DNA of 64,000 bases, from positions 1,994,506 through 2,058,505 of the forward strand of contig CM054135.1 of NCBI GenBank assembly GCA_028751875.1. Reading direction: 5' to 3'. The notes under the pieces were generated by a model. The model searched no databases. It saw only the letters and a list, made by a program, of their open reading frames with translations, and was not told where the DNA came from. Source of the DNA: Rapana venosa (taxonomy: Eukaryota > Mollusca > Gastropoda > Neogastropoda > Muricidae). How positions within the stretch are numbered: the first letter of the stretch is position 1; each line of letters begins with the position of its first letter. Below, one piece after another: positions 31,883 through 42,850 of the stretch. A program made the translations under genes and the position numbers.

Positions 31883-32639
31883 TGTTCAGGTTTGTATGCG
31901 TTTGGAAGGGAGTAGATGGATGATGCTGGTAGGACCAACAAAAAAAACTTGGATTGTACTATCCAAGCTTGGTTTACATCTCTCATTCTTTCACGTTAGG
32001 ATACTGTAATTCCATTGTGAAAGGACAAGATTAAACTGCCAGTAAAGCATATTCCCCCCAAGAAACAAGAGGTCAGAAACAAAAATTTTTCATTAAAAAA
32101 AAAGCCAAAATCCACTGTGTTGTTAAAAACTGTTAAACAATGAAACGTTAATTTAATTTGGTCTTTCTTTTGCTTTACAAGATGTTTACACTCATAATCA
32201 TCTGTGTGGAGTAAATTTATAGGATATGAAAAGGGGGCTCAAGTTTTCTATCTTGGTCCCATTAAGATTAGACAAGGGAACTTCCAACCAGTTCATAGAG
32301 AAAGGCTGGTTGCGCTCTAGATATGTTTCAGTAAATGAGTGAAAAAAAAAAGGTTTTTTTTTAGACAAATGTAAATGTTTCTAGAGAAAAAGACGCGCAA
32401 AAGGTAAGCATAAAGCTCCTTTGGTGGATTAATTATCATGTATGTCGTGCTCCCCTAAACTCCAAGAGCTTAAAAGATGCTTCTTGTTTCTTGGGACAAA
32501 AGAATATCCGTTGGTTTCGATTGCTGTTTCAAGATAATTTATTCAAAACAGCTGCTTAGAAAATTGGTCAGTTATTGCATTAAATTAGTCCAAAACTGCT
32601 AGTCTGAAGGGGTCCTTCTATACATTCGGAAGGCTTCCA

Positions 32640-33400
32640 TTTAGTTGCAGTCCCAAGAGGGTAAATCTAAAAGTGACAAAAACAAATTACAGACCAATCC
32701 TGTTAACTCAACACAGGAAAAACTTATGGAAAATAATAATTTTAAACCAACTGATCTATTTCTGCTTTAAAGCTAAGTAGGCCCTATATTTTTCTGTATA
32801 AAAGTAAAGTAGCCCTATTAAGTCAAGTAGGGATTCGAAAAGGCGATTCATAGCAGCTTTCTGGATTAGGGCTTGGGATGCACGGATTAAACATCACTTT
32901 GCATGTTGGGAAAATGTACTTGCAATATTTTGATATTAAAGAACTCATATGATGGGTCTGGCCATGAACAATTACTGTATAAATTTACATCTATTGGCTT
33001 ATCTGGTAATATCTATAATACGTTTAAAGAATTTCTCTCCAGAAAGACGCATTATGAAGGCTATGGTTGAAATTCCTAGTTCAGACTTTAGGCTTTCCAA
33101 CAATGGGAATTCCACAGGGAATCAGCCCTTGCACCACATCTTTTCCATATTCTACTTTGGTCTTTATAAGTGTCTCTCAAGTACTGCTACTCTTGTTTCA
33201 GTACGCTTAATGAAATTTTTATGTGGCAGGAATGTCCCAATGAATAAAGAGCACACAATGTCATCTAAATTATTTGAAAATTATGTTTCCATTGTGCTAA
33301 ACAAACTTAATCCTTCATTTTTTTGGATATGGTCTGCCATGTCTCCTGAAAAAGACTAGCCTTTTACTTTTTAACAATGGCGTCTAATCCACTATTTTCT
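32640..33400 (+). pseudogene. decayed LINE reverse transcriptase fragment
   Basis: Shifting plus-strand frames give, in RT order: NYRPILLT near 32686, a GFRKGDS-like turn near 32830, an ILxLKxSYDG-like stretch near 32930 where motif A should be, GNIYNTFKEFLS near 33007-33040, GIPQG at 33106-33120, and a MSPEKT/SLLLF-like block near 33340-33370. Spacing of the last two fits a jockey/CR1-type RT, but the ADD box between them is not readable. The 136-codon frame at 32949-33359 is only one slice of it. Non-functional. Confidence 0.55.
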
Positions 33401-34335
33401 ACTGTTATCCAAATATAGATGGGAAAGTTTCGGAAATAAGAGTAACTTTGGTTGGGAAGATTTTGGGGGTATATGGTACATTTACACCAAGTTGGTATTA
33501 TCCACTGAATAATTATTTGAATACTAAAGCTCGAAATCCCGTTTGATCTCTATAACCATTCCTAATCGGTAGGCTGTAATGTACACCATTCATCACGCCA
33601 ATCATTGAACCACCTGTGCCACAGGCAGATCTGCTTTTGTGAGGTTGTAGTTTTGAAGGTTCTTAGAGAGCAGATTTGACCACCGGGAGATGATGTAAAT
33701 TTGGTTTGCTGCTGTTTTTCCCAGCCTGTTGACGGTCATTGTTTGATTGAGCTGGTTTCATTTTTACATTGGCAATTTGCTGTTTTACTGGTTCTTGATG
33801 AAGCAAAGTTAATATTTGCCATTTCCCTTTTTGTAGGGGCTTTTAGCTGACAAGTACGTGGCCCTTGTATTACAGCCGTCTGCAGAAGAATGAACCGCTT
33901 CCTTTTTGTGTCTGTTTGAGTTTGGTGTTGTTTGATCTATGATCTGCTTTGCCTCGGTATGTCACTTGCCTCTTTCATTCCCGTTAGATCATCCTTTCCA
34001 GGGGGAGGAACCAAACATTGTTGCCAGGGAGTAATGATGTTGGCCATTATTTCTGTTAGTTTCTTCTAGGTTATCTCCTGCTGACTTCCTGTTATTTCAA
34101 CACAATTCCAGGCAACCATATGTACAGTCGGTTCTCTTCCGACTGTGATGGAGGTAAGGGTCAGATTCCTTGTCAGGGTCAGGGAGGTTTTGCTGACAGG
34201 GTTTTGCATGTTAGTCTTTGACTGGGATGACTCCTTACTTGGGTATGGAACACCACTCAAGGACTTCTGGTCATTTTGGTACAGCATAAAACTTGTGACA
34301 ATTAACAACTTAGCCGTTAGGTAATTTTCGCCATC
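33401..34335. other. unique-looking sequence, no gene recognised
   Basis: May include further decayed LINE sequence downstream of the RT fragment. No motif convincing enough to call. Confidence 0.4.
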
Positions 34336-34338
34336 TTT

Positions 34339-34339
<1 letters not shown>

Positions 34340-34394
<55 letters not shown>

Positions 34395-34439
34395 GTGTGT
34401 GTGTGTGTGTGTGAGAGAGATGAGAGAGATGCGAGAGAT

Positions 34440-34471
<32 letters not shown>

Positions 34472-34500
34472 GAGAGAGTGTGTGTGGGTGTGTGTGTGTG
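34340..34500. repeat. (TG)n then (GA)n microsatellite
   Basis: TG run 34340-34412, GA run 34413-34480, then TG again. His/Thr- and Ser/Leu-rich minus frames are artefacts. Confidence 0.92.
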
Positions 34501-34559
34501 ATATTGATGTCTGAGTAGGCCACCGCACAACGTGCTTACTGTATTATATAAACTCGACT

Positions 34560-34652
34560 GCACCATGTGCTTTTTTCATAATGTGTTCAAATGATTATGA
34601 CCTGCAAACACTGAATAAATATGATTGATTGATTGATTGAATGATTGACACA

Positions 34653-34686
<34 letters not shown>

Positions 34687-34730
34687 CACACACACACACA
34701 CCACACACACACACACCACACACACATTCG
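34560..34730 (+). repeat. LINE-like 3' end with (TTGA)n tail and (CA)n
   Basis: CTGCAAACACTGAATAAATA followed by TGATTGATTGATTGAATGAT, the style of poly(A)-less LINE tails, then a (CA)n run 34650-34725. Confidence 0.5.
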
Positions 34731-35049
34731 AGCGTTTCGCACCTTACTACCATGCTACCCACGGACCAAAAACTGACATAGATCAGTAGCCAAAAAAAGA
34801 GGAGAAGAAAACACAAAAGAGTTAGAGTGATCAATTTTATTGACATAAAAGTTACAATTCTGTTGGGCGTATCACATTTGTACAAGAATTTCTATGGGCA
34901 GTTAAGTAGCGGCAGCAGAGCAGCAGCAGCCGTAGCGGCAGCAGCCATCAGCTAGTTTTTGTAGATCTGAAACACAAACAATTAATACTAATACTAGTAC
35001 TATAGTAATGATGATGATGTTAATAATAATACCAACAACAACAACCAAA

Positions 35050-35435
35050 AAGTCGGTCGGGAAGTTGTGCGGTGGCTCGATCCCGTTTGGAGCCCAAAAA
35101 CTTTACCCCATCCATTAGACCATGAGTGGAGGTCTGGATGCTAGTCTCTTCGGATGAGACGATAAACCGAGTTCCCTTCGTGTGTTACACATTAATTATT
35201 TAGCGACGGTAAAGAACCCATGACCAACAAGAGAGTTGTTCCCTGGCACAAAATTCTGTAGAAAAAAAAAAGCACTCTGATCGTGAAGGAAAACAAGATA
35301 CACTTAAGACAGGAAAAAGAAAAACAAAAAAAAAGATAATAGTGGGTGGCGCTGCTCTTGTGGAGAGCACTTCCATGGGAGAACAGCCGAAATTTCACAC
35401 AATTTGTCCGTGACTTAAAGTGCGTAAATATAAAA
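35050..35435 (+). mobile_element. SINE-B, head partly lost
   Basis: GTCGGTCGGGAAGTTGTGCG, GGTGGCTCGATCCCGTTTGG (B box), CATCCATTAGACCATGAGTG, CGGATGAGACGATAAACCGA, AATTATTTAGCGACGG, CAACAAGAGAGTTGTTCCC, GTGGGTGGCGCTGCTCTTGT and AATTTCACACAATTTGTCCG. Confidence 0.82.
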
Positions 35436-35599
35436 TAAAAACAACACACAAAAAAAACAACAGAAACTGCAATAGCACTGAAGGAATAACGGACATTTTC
35501 ACGAGCGGTATCCATATTAATGGCATTGGGATTTGTTTGATGTGATTTTTTTTAATGGGGTGGGTGGGGAGGGGGGGGGGGGGGTGGTTGTTTTTCGTT

Positions 35600-35880
35600 C
35601 CTCGGAATAGATATCCAATGGTGAGATTTTGTGTATGTGATCATTTCTTGATCACCATCAAGGTAGCCACATTCCGACTTCGGGGATGCATACTGGGTGT
35701 AAGTTCGTGTTTGCGTAACCCACCACCAAACGCTGACATAAATTGCGTGATCTTTAACGTGCATATATAATTTGATCTTTATACACACGAAGGGAATTAA
35801 GGCACTGGTAGGTCTGCACTGACTTGAAGTTGACCCAAGGAGGCTGAACAAAATCCCCCACACAAAATGGACACGACACT
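35600..35880 (-). repeat. Repeat-H copy
   Basis: Shares with 9.64, 37.0 and 47.6 kb the block (plus sense here) AAGGTAGCCACATTCCGACT + TCGGGGATGC. It extends through CTTTAACGTGCATATATAAT and GGTCTGCACTGACTTGAAGT. Confidence 0.55.
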
Positions 35881-36069
35881 AGTACAAAAATGTGTAAAAA
35901 CACAGACAAACCTGATTCTGTTTTAGTGCACAGAATGTATAGCAACCCATACATGTCATGCCTGTATTGAGCTTTGTGCCCATTTGGGACCTCTCGGTCA
36001 GTCAGTCTGTCTGCCTGTCAGGCTGTCCCTCTTTCTCTCTGTCTCTCTGTCTCTGTCTGCCTACCTGAC

Positions 36070-36262
36070 AGTTTTCTCTCTCTCTCTCTTCTCCTCCTCT
36101 CTCCTCTCCTCTCTCACTCTTCTCTCTCTCTCCTCTCTCTCTCTCTCCTCTCTCTCTCTGTCTCTCTCTCTGTCTCTTCTCTCTCTCTCTCTCTCTCCTC
36201 TCACTCCTCTCTCTTCCCTCTCACTCTCTCTCTCCCTCTCTCTTCTCTCTCTCTTTCTCTCT
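36070..36262. repeat. (TC)n microsatellite
   Basis: TC runs with CTCC interruptions. Ser/Leu-rich frames on the plus strand are artefacts. Confidence 0.93.
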
Positions 36263-36339
36263 CAAATATGCTTATATGTTTTTGTATTCTTTATCAAATG
36301 TGCATGTAACAAAAAAACCTGAATAAAAAAAGTTACACG

Positions 36340-36900
36340 AGGAGAGAGAGAAGAGAGAGAATAATATGAATAAATGAATGGTCTTTATTTTCTATGGTTA
36401 AAGAGGGAGGAGAGAGAGCGAGAGAGAGTGAGATAGATGAGAGAGGAGAGAGAGAGAGGAGAGAGAGAGAGAATGAATGAATGGTCTTTAGTTCCTAGGG
36501 TTACACAGAGAGAGAGAGAGAGAGATGAGGAGAGAGAGGAGATTTGAGAGACGAGCGAGAGATTGAGTGAGAGAGAGAGAGAGAGAATAAGAAGAATGAA
36601 TAGTCTTTATTTTCCAGGTTACAGGGAGAGAGAGAGAGAGAGAGACGAGATGAGAGAGGGATGAGAGGAGAGGATGAGAAGAGAGAAGGACTGGAGAGCG
36701 AGGAATGACAAGTTCTTTGATTTGGGATAATGACAAAGCAAGAGAGAGGTGGGAGAGGTGAGCAGAGAGAGAGAGAGAGCGAAAGAAGATGAGCGTGAGA
36801 TGAGACTCGGAGACGAGATGAGAGAGAGAGAGAATGAAAAATTGAATGGTCTTTATTTTTCTGGGTTTACACGCAGAGAGAGAGAGACAGACAGACGCAG
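36340..36900. repeat. composite array: retroelement-like 3' end cores with (GA)n spacers
   Basis: About five cores of GAATGAATGGTCTTTATTTT + CYAGGGTTACAC (near 36367, 36474, 36592, 36705 and 36838) separated by 60-110 bp GA-rich spacers. On the minus strand each core reads AAAATAAAGACCATTCATTC, which looks like a LINE or SINE 3' terminus. A related core is at 45440-45470. Confidence 0.7.
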
Positions 36901-37009
36901 AAGACAGACAGAAGCAGGCCTCCACACAACCTTTTCCAAGAAAAAAGACGAGCTCTTTTCATTTCCAGTGCTCCATCCTGGTCAGGTCTGTGACAAAAAC
37001 ACCACCACA

Positions 37010-37125
37010 CCCCACATCCCGAAGATTAGACGGATACACACCCGAATCGTGGACATGCGGCTACCTTCATGGGGGGCCAAACGGTCGCACACGTACGTTA
37101 AAAATCTCACCACTGATTTCACCTC
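37010..37125 (+). repeat. Repeat-H copy
   Basis: CACATCCCGAAGATTAGACG, ATGCGGCTACCTTCATGG, ACGGTCGCACACGTACGTTA and AAAATCTCACC. Confidence 0.6.
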
Positions 37126-37256
37126 AGAGCTCTAAACGAGGAACAGAAGGGAAACAAAAAAGAAAAAAAAAGGATTGGATCACAAATTCTGTTAACGAAA
37201 AACCACAGCAGCAACAACCAACAACAACAACAACCAGCAACAACAACAACACCAAC

Positions 37257-37560
37257 AGGTTCATGGTGCCGCGGTTAGCACGATGGCTTACTGGCTTGGG
37301 AGGTTACGGGTTCGCATCCCGCAATAAGAGTCCAAGGGCTTTTTTTCTGGACTCTGCCGGCTCCCTCCCAGAGGGGGTTAACATGGGCTTATCTGGGAAG
37401 ACTGGGACCTCCACACACACATTCGAGCTTCATCCACTTTTATGGAAGCATTGTTTTTTTGTGTGTGTGGAGAATGCGGCTTTCAAATTACCTGAACCAA
37501 CCCTGCCTGGGTCTGTTATCTCTAGCAGGCACGGTTGCGCGTGGATTTATTGTGATAGCA
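37257..37560 (+). mobile_element. SINE-I with a different tRNA-like head
   Basis: Head CGGTTAGCACGATGGCTTAC (A-box-like) and ACGGGTTCGCATCCCG (B box), then GGACTCTGCCGGCTCCCTCC and GGGACCTCCACACACA. At 37575 it passes into SINE-B 3' sequence. Confidence 0.6.
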
Positions 37561-37574
37561 AGCGTAGGCTAAAT

Positions 37575-37755
37575 TCTTAGAAAAAAGCCACTCTGATCGG
37601 GAAAGAAATTCAGATGCTGACCAAACAAAAAAAGAAACAAAAAGGGGGGGGGGGGGGGGGGGGGGGGGTGCCTCTTGTGCTCTCCCGGGAAGAGCAGCCC
37701 GAATTTCATGCCGAAGAAATCTGTGACTAAAGTGGGTGTAATAAATAAATCATAG
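37575..37755 (+). mobile_element. SINE-B 3' region joined to SINE-I
   Basis: TAGAAAAAAGCCACTCTGAT, a poly-G run (37646-37667), GAGCAGCCCGAATTTCATGC, GAAATCTGTGACTAAAGTGG and AATAAATAAATC. Confidence 0.7.
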
Positions 37756-38059
37756 TCCTTAGAGGAAAGGAAATCTCCTCTGGGACGTAAAATTCACTAA
37801 AACTCATACTGTATACAGTATAGTAACACCCTCATTTACCACACTTCATGTGCCAATCAAAACCGAAATCCCCCCCTCCCCCCAAAAAACCACAAAAAAA
37901 AAAAACAAAAATAAAAAAAAAACCCAACAACAACCACCACCACCCCGACCAAACAACCAACCATCCAAACAAACAACAAAAAAGTGATAAACGCACATAC
38001 ACCTTCGTCCATTTTTCTGGGTTTTCTTTTTCTTTGTTGTAGTATTGTTTACTTTTCCC

Positions 38060-38330
38060 TTATGTTATTTTATTTTTATTTACTTTATTTTTTGAAGTAT
38101 GATATGCGCAGCCTGAGCTGACTTCAAGCTGAACATCAACAACATGACTTAAAGCGCCCAAGGAATCCTTCCCCACTATTAGATAACTCAAAGTAAGAGA
38201 TGTTCTTTCTCCAATCATTGAAAAATTAACGACCTTGACAATAGCCAATAATAATGATGCAGTTATAATACACAAAGACAACAAACAAACAACTATCACT
38301 ACTGGGGAATGATGCGGATAAAGGCTAGGA
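38060..38330. other. unique-looking sequence; unexplained minus frame
   Basis: A 79-codon minus-strand frame (38060-38299) begins with a hydrophobic stretch (CLLSLCIITASLLLAIVKVV) that could mimic a signal peptide. No homologous domain recognised and the composition is AT-rich, so I do not call it a gene. Confidence 0.2.
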
Positions 38331-38745
38331 GTACGAAGAACAAGAAGACTATGTCAAGGAAGGAGAATTACCAACGAAGACAAAATACCGCAGCATTTCG
38401 AAGAAAAAATCTAAGAAGAAGAAAATTGAACGAGAAGAATTACGACGAAGAAAACGTAGGGCAAAGAAGAAGAATAGGAATTACGAAGAAGCAAGAGAAG
38501 CAGACAGAAGAAGCCGAGCAGAAGACATGACGACAAAAAAAACAGAAGAAGAAGTACGAACAAACCCATTACAACAACTCCACAACCACGCCACACATGC
38601 CCACCAACAACACAACACCCCACCCACCACCATCAACACCACCATCCCACCCCCCCTCCACCCCCCACCATCAAAAAACACCATCACCACAACAACAACA
38701 TCTCCACCACCACCACCACCACACCACCAACAACAGCATAAACAA
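38330..38745. repeat. GAA-rich then CCA-rich low complexity
   Basis: 38330-38540 is GAAGAA/GAAGA-rich on the plus strand. 38570-38740 is CCACC/ACA-rich. Confidence 0.8.
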
Positions 38746-38849
38746 TGACCGGAGACAGCCAAAAGCCCATGTTGACGATGCCCCTCAATTCCAAGCATCA
38801 TGAGCCATCTTTGTGGTGTCTCGAAAGACGTCAAAAAGTAGGCCGGATG

Positions 38850-39013
38850 AACTCCATGCTGTCATGGAAACGACCGTTGCCACGCATGCGTAACTCCTCC
38901 CCCTTCCGCTTTTCAGATTTCAGCCATTTGTTGCAGTTCCTGACTGGTCATGTTGCAAGAAGATGGCAGCTGCCCCCACTAATGAAGGGGAGGGGGGAGA
39001 GAAAATAATGTAA
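38850..39013 (+). promoter_or_regulatory. possible X-box/NRF1-type promoter with a short start ORF
   Basis: GCTGTCATGGAAAC (38858-38871) resembles an RFX X-box and CACGCATGCGT (38881-38891) an NRF1 palindrome. A pyrimidine-rich CTTCCGCTTTTC stretch follows at about 38909-38920, and then AAGAAGATGGCAGCTGCC, a good initiation context, at 38963. The ORF (MAAAPTNEGEGGEKIM) stops after 16 codons at 39013 unless spliced. No later exon is visible. Motif matches of this length can arise by chance. Confidence 0.2.
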
Positions 39014-39049
39014 CAAATACAAAAAAAAACATACAACGTTTGTCGTGAG

Positions 39050-39209
39050 AGTGAGTGGGTGAGGAGTGTTGGTTGGTGGGTGAAGGGTTGTGGTGTGGGC
39101 TTTGTGTGTGTGTGTGTGTGTGTGTGGGGGGGGGGTGGGGGGGTGGTGGTGGTGGTGGTGGTTTCTGTGTGTGGTGTGCGTGTGTGTGTGGTGTGTGTGA
39201 GTGGGTGTG

Positions 39210-39242
<33 letters not shown>

Positions 39243-39350
39243 GTGGCAGTGTGTGTGTGTATGTGTGTGTGTGTGTGTGTGGCTGGGGGTGGGGGGGGGG
39301 GGGGGGGGTTATATGTGGTTTGTATGGTGGTGTGTGTGTGTGTGTGTGAG
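39050..39350. repeat. GT/GGT-rich microsatellite with poly-G
   Basis: (TG)n runs, GGTGGTGG, and a poly-G tract at 39288-39308. Val/Cys/Gly-rich frames are artefacts. Confidence 0.9.
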
Positions 39351-39407
39351 TTGGCCGCGCCCGCGCTCGCATGCTATGTATCCATTCTTGTTATTTATCT
39401 ATTCTTT

Positions 39408-39580
39408 AATTTCGGGATAATGGAATAAAGCACTCATGTGCTTTTAAAAAAACATCTATTCCTCTGTGCATATAGTGTTGTCAATTTCTTGTCCTTCGGA
39501 TAGGTGGAACACAATGACCTAACTCTCCGAAAAGCGGACGCGTTTTAACGTGTGTGCGCAAGATATTCTGTGATGTGTCC
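39408..39580 (-). mobile_element. SINE-A fragment
   Basis: GGGATAATGGAATAAAGCAC, CCGAAAAGCGGACGCGTTTT and GTGTGCGCAAGATATTCTG. Confidence 0.7.
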
Positions 39581-39611
39581 CTTATTTGTGTTTTATTTAT
39601 TCTTTCATTCT

Positions 39612-39811
39612 TTATATCGAGGTAATGGAATAAGCATTATGTGCTGTTTTTACATCCAGTCCCGTGTTGTATGCGGTTTTTGTCATTTTGTCATCCGGCT
39701 CCCACCGGCACAACATGGCCGACTCTTACAGAAGAGCGCGAGCAGGACTTTAACATGTGCGCAAGATGTTCTGCGAGCGTTGCCTCGTGGCCTCGGTATA
39801 TGTCTCATCCG
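39612..39811 (-). mobile_element. SINE-A fragment
   Basis: TATATCGAGGTAATGGAATA, CTCCCACCGGCACAACATGG, TGCGCAAGATGTTCTGCGAG and ATGTCTCATCCGA. A (TGCG)n/(TG)n stretch follows to 39920. Confidence 0.75.
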
Positions 39812-39886
39812 AATGTGCGTGCGTGCGGTGGTTGCTGTGCGTGCGCTGCGTGCGTGCGTGCGTGCTGCGTGCGTGCGTTTCATTTT

Positions 39887-39919
<33 letters not shown>

Positions 39920-40014
39920 TCTTCAGTTTTAACGTCTATCCTATTTCAAATAAAGTGATCTTAGACCCACCACCACCCCCCCAAAAAAAAAAAATCTCGT
40001 GGGATGTCGGATGC

Positions 40015-40180
40015 GGTCAGTTAAATAGCACCCCACCTCTGGAAATTCTGTGCTTGAATTCCCTCTTTTCTATCCTTCTCTTGGTTTCTACTTTGTTCCT
40101 TTTCTACCTGTTCCCTCTTCTTGTCTGTTTTTTTCCTGTCTTGGTCCATTCTCTGCCTTTTCCTGCTAAATTATGCACGT
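40015..40180 (+). repeat. Repeat-E, 3'-truncated
   Basis: CAGTTAAATAGCACCCCACC, CTGGAAATTCTGTGCTTGAA, CCCTCTTTTCTATCC and TCTTGGTCCATTCTCTGCC. Confidence 0.7.
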
Positions 40181-40259
40181 TTTTTTCATTGATTTTATCC
40201 AATAGCCACAACATCAACCCAATACCAAATCATTCCCACACCACACAACTCAACAGAGA

Positions 40260-40380
40260 CTCTCTCGCTCTCTCCCTCTCACACGCTCAAACACACACGC
40301 ACCACACCCAACACACCACAATACAACACAACACACACACACACACAACCACACAACACACACACACACACACACAGAGT

Positions 40381-40438
<58 letters not shown>

Positions 40439-40452
40439 CTCTCTCTCCTCTC
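40260..40452. repeat. CA and TC microsatellites
   Basis: CA-rich 40285-40376, TC run 40379-40452. Confidence 0.92.
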
Positions 40453-40627
40453 TTCACGCATTGCCTTCTTCACTACACTGGATTCCATCAGATCTGCAAA
40501 AGAAGAGAGGACTTTCATCTGTCTCTATGGTGTCGTTGTATCTGTGTTCATGGCTGCCACCACCTGATCATCGTCATCATCAAACCAGGTTTTCCCGAAA
40601 GACCGGAATTTGATACTTACAGGTACC

Positions 40628-40795
40628 GGTAAAAGGTGTCATAACCTATAAGGTCGTAGGGAAGCGAGGCGTCAGAGGTCCTCACTTCTCTGGGCCCGCA
40701 TATTGAGGGGGCGCCCATTCCTCTCCCTCGCTGCATTACCTTCCCTGCTCCCTAAATGGGGCGGTAACCCAATTACAGCTGGGTTAGTAGAGAGA
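40628..40795 (-). mobile_element. SINE-C, 3' half
   Basis: GGTAAAAGGTGTCATAACCT, GGTCGTAGGGAAGCGAGGCG, GCATATTGAGGGGGCGCCCA and CTCTCCCTCGCTGCATTACC. The hybrid head is missing. Confidence 0.75.
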
Positions 40796-41032
40796 GATAA
40801 AATAAAAAAATAAGTCAAAGATTTTAACCAATGATTAAAATAAATGAGGAAATAGATCACTAGATACATAAAAACCTGAAACTGGGCCTACTATTTAGCT
40901 TGCTGATTATTGACTGACTGGCTGACTGATGAACTAGCTGAGTGAGTGAGTGATGTGACGGCTAACCGACTGGCTTAATGTTTATAAAAACCAATTGTTT
41001 AGTTTGAAAACCATCTACCAAAACACACCGTG

Positions 41033-41440
41033 CATTGGTGGATCGGTGGTCTAAGATAAACGCGCCTGTCTTGAAAGCGAAAAAGTCCGGGTCGGAAATA
41101 GTGTGCGGTGGTTCGAAATCCCGTTTGGACCCGAACCTTTTCCCCCATCCATTAGATCATTCGTGGTGGTCTGGCGCAGCCTTTCGGAATGAGACGATAA
41201 ACGAGGTTCCCGGGTCTTTGCACATAATTATTTAGCGCACGTTAAAAAGACCACGCAACAAGAGAGTAGTCCCTGGCAAAATTCTGTGGAAGAAGCCACT
41301 CTGATAGGGAAAACAAATACTGTGCAACAGGAAAAAAAATGGGTGGCGTGCTCTTGTGGCGACGTCTCTCCCGGGGTGAGAGCAGCCCGAATTTCACGCA
41401 GAGATGAGAAATCTGTCGTGGAGTAAATTGTATCAATTTT
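41033..41440 (+). mobile_element. SINE-B, full-length copy
   Basis: Starts TTGGTGGATCGGTGGTCTAA (A-box region), CGCGCCTGTCTTGAAAGCGA, B box GTGGTTCGAAATCCCG, then TTTCGGAATGAGACGATAAA, TTTAGCGCACGTTAAAAAG, CAACAAGAGAGTAGTCCCTG, ATGGGTGGCGTGCTCTTGTG and GAATTTCACGCAGAG. Confidence 0.88.
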
Positions 41441-41679
41441 TAAAAAATGTTTTGAGCAACAACAAGGCTTTGAAGATGGTATGTGTGAATGTCGGGTGCT
41501 CTTCTGGAGATATGCGTTTCCATAGAGCAGCGCTGCCCATAAACTTTTGGTCCGAGGAGATTGATGATCTTCAGTTTACGTCTATTCACAATTTAAGTGA
41601 TTTAGCGGGAAAAAGTAATATACAAGGAATGCAAAACAATAACAAAAAGTGGAAATAACCGTACTTAAAAACTAACTTT
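41441..41679. other. unique-looking sequence
   Basis: An 84-codon plus frame (41404-41658) starts inside the SINE-B end and shows no motif. Confidence 0.3.
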
Positions 41680-42290
41680 AAGCATACTACAAAAACTGAA
41701 ATTATCGGACTTCTTATTCAATCCTACACTATGTTCCAACAGTAACGATGGTTTCAGTCAAATCTGATCCCAGTGATCAAACTTGGTTTTTATATCAGGT
41801 AAAAATGCTTTTAAATGTCCACAATCAAAAATAACATCGATATTGGTAATCTTTCCCCACAAATACAGTTTTCATCTTTCTGTACTTATGTCCTGAAAGA
41901 ATATAGTTTAATCTGTACCATAAGGGATATAACACATTTCTACGATTTACCAACCCAGAATTTGTTAGAAAATGAAGCATTCGAAAAATCTATCACATTG
42001 CTTTTGTACAGCCATTATAAAGACAATAGCCAGAATTCATTATATTTCTTTCTGAAGTGCTTCCGCAAGCGTTTTGTAGCAAGCTGTATCCCTCATGAGA
42101 GATAAGGCAACGTTTATTTCTCAAGACTATTTTATTTCTCGCTCCATATTTTGCAAGCTGTTCAAACTTTTTCATTAAAAAAGATACCAGTGTGTGAGGG
42201 AACCCAACAGAAGTAACAGTACTACCTCTTTAAAATCAAAAAGTTGTACCAGATTGCCTGATTTCAATTATTAGGTCTTTTCATACTTTA
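41680..42290 (-). pseudogene. decayed LINE C-terminal fragment
   Basis: Read on the minus strand, shifting frames give a stretch like KYRKMKTVF and then ENCICGERLPISMLFLIVD around 41880-41810, resembling the C-terminal CxCG…H…C region of many I/CR1-type LINE proteins, after a LWYRLNYILS-like block. Stops are frequent. Clade not resolved. Confidence 0.35.
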
Positions 42291-42329
42291 AAAAGTTGAA
42301 TTAGAATTTTTTAAAGCAGGTAAAACACC

Positions 42330-42617
42330 GGATTGTCCTAGGAGACATTGTCCATGGTCCTAGGTAGAGACGCCTGTGGAGGTCGCCAGCTTGGTTGTTA
42401 GGGCGACTCAGTCTGGCTCCGCGACTGAGTTAATATCGTCGTTAGTATGGGGAGTTAGTAGGTGGGTGTCTCCTGCCCTATGATAGCTCAGAACAGGGCA
42501 CCAATGAAACACGAACCAAAGTGACCCGGCCGCAGTGCAGGGGCCCATCTGTTTGGGTGGCCCCCCCGCGGCGACCCTGCTATTGATATTGGTCTCCTGT
42601 GGACTTCCGAGCCCTTG
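42330..42617. repeat. GC-rich block ending at an (AAT)n run, probable repeat
   Basis: Contains GCCAGCTTGGTTGTTAGGGC, GCAGTGCAGGGGCCCATCTG and GACTTCCGAGCCCTTGGGGC. It ends exactly where the SINE-A (AAT)n tail starts, which suggests an inserted element. No second copy found in the window. Confidence 0.3.
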
Positions 42618-42619
42618 GG

Positions 42620-42850
42620 GCTAATAATAATAATAATATAATAATAATAATAATAATAATCATAATAATAATGGTATGGAAGTTATATAGCGCTGAATCT
42701 TGTTAAAGCACAAATCAAAGCGCTCAAATGAAGATTTTTTTCTAAAATTTAAATTTTATGGCCGTGTGTATGCGGTTTTTAAAAAATTTTGTCATCTGTT
42801 CCCTCACCGGCCACACACAATGGCCTTTATCTTTCGAACAGGGATGCTGC
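42620..42850 (-). mobile_element. SINE-A with (AAT)n tail, head-truncated
   Basis: AATAATAATAATAATAATCA, GGTATGGAAGTTATATAGCG, CACAAATCAAAGCGCTCAAA, a CATCTGTTCCCTCACCGGCC block and CTTTCGAACAGGGATGC. Confidence 0.78.

Noticed and set aside
34066..34566. 166-codon minus frame with His/Thr runs
   Set aside because: The central part is TG and GA microsatellite; the ends lack recognisable motifs.
36846..37580. 244-codon plus frame
   Set aside because: Crosses the GA array, Repeat-H and SINE-I; an accidental opening through repeats.
38060..38299. 79-codon minus frame with a hydrophobic N-terminus
   Set aside because: AT-rich composition makes hydrophobic stretches common; no family, no splice or promoter context.
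39757..40632. 291-codon plus frame
   Set aside because: Starts in SINE-A and runs through TG, Repeat-E, CA and TC repeats; not a gene.
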